Shown: positions 5,746-7,029 of the stretch, one piece after another | How positions within the stretch are numbered: the first letter of the stretch is position 1 | Layout of the letters: every line of letters begins with the position of its first letter | Source of the DNA: an uncultured Allobaculum sp. | GTDB lineage: Bacteria > Bacillota_I > Bacilli_A > Erysipelotrichales > Erysipelotrichaceae | NCBI GenBank assembly: GCA_910577085.1 | Contig: CAJTLE010000135.1 | Location: 1-7,029, forward strand | Direction: 5' to 3' | DNA length: 7,029 bases | Made by a program: the position numbers and the translations under genes | The notes under the pieces: model-generated | What the model was told of the DNA's origin: nothing | Databases searched by the model: none | The model's input: only the letters and a program-made list of their open reading frames with translations

Positions 5746-6480
5746 TGAAAAAATTTTCATAACAACGAGCACAAGACAACCAGTAGCAGCTGATCAAGTT
5801 CAAATCACCACCAATTCAGGAATTTGTTAGATCAGACAACTTCCAGAAAAAGATTCTGATGTGCTAATAAGCTGTACTGACTAGACCAATTGATTCAGTC
5901 AGCAGCTGGCCGCAGCCAGCAAATTGATGACAAAAATCTGTTCATGAGAGACTGTGGACAGTCATCAAAGTCCATAAACCAGCAAGACTGTACAATGAAT
6001 GACAACAGTACATGACAGACAAAGCAATCAGACATCTTGCAGTCATCAGACGAGACCGAATTGAGATCAAATCCAGACAGTTGGAATTAGACAGAATCAA
6101 TTGCAGAAGTCGTTGATCCGTTATAGCGCATGAAGATAAAATGTCTCACGAAACGCGCAACTGAATAAAATCTGAAAATCCCAATTTTTCTATGGCCTCT
6201 TACTATTTGTCAGATGTTTAAGGCAGACAAATTAGACAAATTTAAGATCGTCAAAAAATCGCCGGACACCGGGCGAAATGCGTTTTTGGGTTTTGGAAAA
6301 CGAGGCATTTTTGCAGGGACTGGCGGATAGTGAGAAATCGGCCGATAATATGGAATCCAGGCAGAATCCAGCCAGACCCAGATTTCAATACCCTCAGATG
6401 TTACAAAATATAGATTATACGAAGTTTGATTTTTTTAACTACAATAGCAAATAATGATGTCAATTAACTTCATCTTCTGA
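5746..6480. other. Gene-free region rich in CAGAC words and short hairpins
   Basis: No open frame with a start signal. The sequence repeatedly uses CAGAC (5833, 6016, 6029, 6047, 6074, 6224, 6373) and the direct repeat CAGTCATCA (5959-5967 and 6040-6048). It holds perfect small hairpins: GCTGGC-CGCA-GCCAGC (5905-5920) and GACTGT-GG-ACAGTC (5950-5963). None has a following T-run. The pattern resembles decayed non-coding sequence with accumulated short repeats, not a gene remnant I can identify. Confidence 0.5.
6276..6312 (+). terminator. Weak terminator-like hairpin
   Basis: AAATGC (6276-6281) pairs with GCATTT (6305-6310), and GTTTT pairs with AAAAC just inside, with a 3-nt bulge. A run of five T lies at 6308-6312. 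The arms are AT-rich, so it is weak, and no gene is visible upstream on the + strand. It may be a relic. Confidence 0.25.
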
Positions 6481-6489
6481 CAACGTAAC

Positions 6490-6838
6490 TAAAATTGGGT
6501 CAATTTTGAAAGTGAATATGGGTCAAAGTGTTCTTTTGCATCGAATTTTTTCTATTTCTCTGAATTTTTTTGAATTTTTGACCTTCCATTTTGGAAAGCT
6601 CTACGACGTAAGTGAATGTGGTCTTAAAAGTAATCGACACCTTTGCCCCCGCATTCACTTCCATGAACTCCTTTGACCCCATATTCAGTTTCATCAACCA
6701 CATTGACCCCCCATTACTTACATCAGCGCCTTTGTTCCCACATTTACTTACTTTTTTTGTAAGTGAAAATGGGTTATCAAAAAATAGTCCCTTTATATAA
6801 AGTGGATTTTCAATAAGGATTGACCAAAATTCACTTTC
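6490..6838. mobile_element. Cluster of IS21-like terminal repeats without transposase genes
   Basis: About ten degenerate copies of a unit near AAGTGAATATGGGGTCAAAG lie in 350 bp. On the minus strand they are at 6641-6660, 6671-6690, 6701-6720, 6730-6750, 6818-6838 and a poorer one at 6575-6595. On the plus strand they are at 6510-6528, 6610-6628, 6761-6782 and a partial one near 6490-6507. The four central minus copies start every 29-30 bp. IS21-family elements carry several such transposase-binding repeats at each end, direct within an end and inverted between ends. Here plus copies dominate the left and minus copies the right, as expected if two ends were joined after loss of istA/istB. 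A minus-strand frame of 120 codons runs through the block, but its 10-residue pattern is just the 30-bp period translated. Identity as IS21 is inference from repeat form. Confidence 0.5.
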
Positions 6839-6918
6839 GTTGACATTTAATGCAATATCCATTCCCCTTTTCTATTCATCTGGGAAGGAAAAAGCGAATC
6901 AACCTTAGATCCCGCTAA

Positions 6919-7025
6919 AAGTAGAACTACACTCTTTTATTAATAAATACCGTGCTTTAAGTATAACTAAATTTAGACATTGGCTTTCTTTGAACTACAC
7001 TAAAATGTAGTTCTACTTAGAACTA
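6919..7025. repeat. Nested perfect inverted repeats around GTAGNNCTAC
   Basis: AAGTAGAACTACA (6919-6931) is the exact reverse complement of TGTAGTTCTACTT (7006-7018). The right copy takes part in two further perfect pairings: GAACTACA (6992-6999) with TGTAGTTC (7006-7013) across 6 nt, and TAGTTCTA (7008-7015) with TAGAACTA (7018-7025) across 2 nt. GAACTACACT also occurs as a direct repeat at 6924 and 6992. Such overlapping symmetric sites suggest operator binding or an element end. Confidence 0.55.
6974..7001 (+). promoter_or_regulatory. Possible rightward promoter inside the palindrome cluster
   Basis: TAGACA (6974-6979), five of six to the -35 consensus, is followed after 16 nt by TACACT (6996-7001), four of six to the -10. 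The -10 lies in the left arm of the GAACTACA/TGTAGTTC hairpin, so a protein bound there would block it. The gene it would serve is outside the window. Confidence 0.25.
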
Positions 7026-7029
7026 TATT

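Larger units (their letters stand above)
6839..7029. other. AT-rich gene-free right edge
   Basis: No start codon with a ribosome binding site is visible. The stretch after the repeat cluster is AT-rich and ends with nested inverted repeats and a possible rightward promoter (listed separately). A gene may begin beyond the window edge. Confidence 0.4.

Noticed and set aside
6641..6750. CRISPR-like array because of the 29-30 bp period
   Set aside because: The units are degenerate, the similarity covers about 20 of each 30 bp, there are no unique spacers of normal length, and inverted copies lie nearby. Fits IS end repeats, not CRISPR.

Overview
The window looks like a chromosomal stretch of a low-to-mid GC member of the Bacillota, possibly an Erysipelotrichia- or Clostridia-like gut bacterium. 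This rests on the style of the ABC transporter and the YdcF-like membrane protein and on the AGGAGG/AAAGGA-type ribosome binding sites. The species cannot be fixed from the sequence alone.

Layout, left to right. Positions 1-500 have no convincing gene. A short gene missed by ordinary length cut-offs (515-652, + strand) encodes a 45-residue, Trp-rich, Arg-flanked single-pass membrane protein behind a strong AGGAGG site. It converges on a YdcF/DUF218-family multi-pass membrane protein (811-1899, - strand), and the two share a bidirectional stem-loop terminator (736-793). A gene-free spacer (1900-2409) carries a candidate promoter, a two-tier hairpin, a perfect 14-bp palindrome and a clear terminator for the next gene. 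The dominant gene (2410-4995, - strand) is an 861-residue ABC transporter of the MacB/FtsX type. It has an N-terminal ATPase fused to a four-helix permease with a very large extracytoplasmic domain. Its promoter region (about 5150-5185) has an extended -10 element.

From 5000 to 7029 there is little or no coding. One weak small Cys-containing ORF (5557-5745) is possible. A catabolite-responsive-element-like site lies at 5305-5318. Positions 5746-6480 are non-coding and rich in CAGAC words and small hairpins. Positions 6490-6838 hold about ten degenerate copies of a roughly 20-bp unit in both orientations, four of them spaced 29-30 bp apart. This looks like the multiple terminal repeats of an IS21-family element without its istA/istB genes. 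The last 110 bp carry nested perfect inverted repeats overlapping a possible promoter that points out of the window.

The ABC transporter and the YdcF-like protein share a strand, but a terminator and about 510 bp separate them, so they are probably independent transcription units. No complete new multi-gene system is visible. The features most worth a second look are the hidden small membrane protein, the IS21-like end cluster, the nested palindromes at the right edge and the Met-rich extracytoplasmic segments of the transporter.
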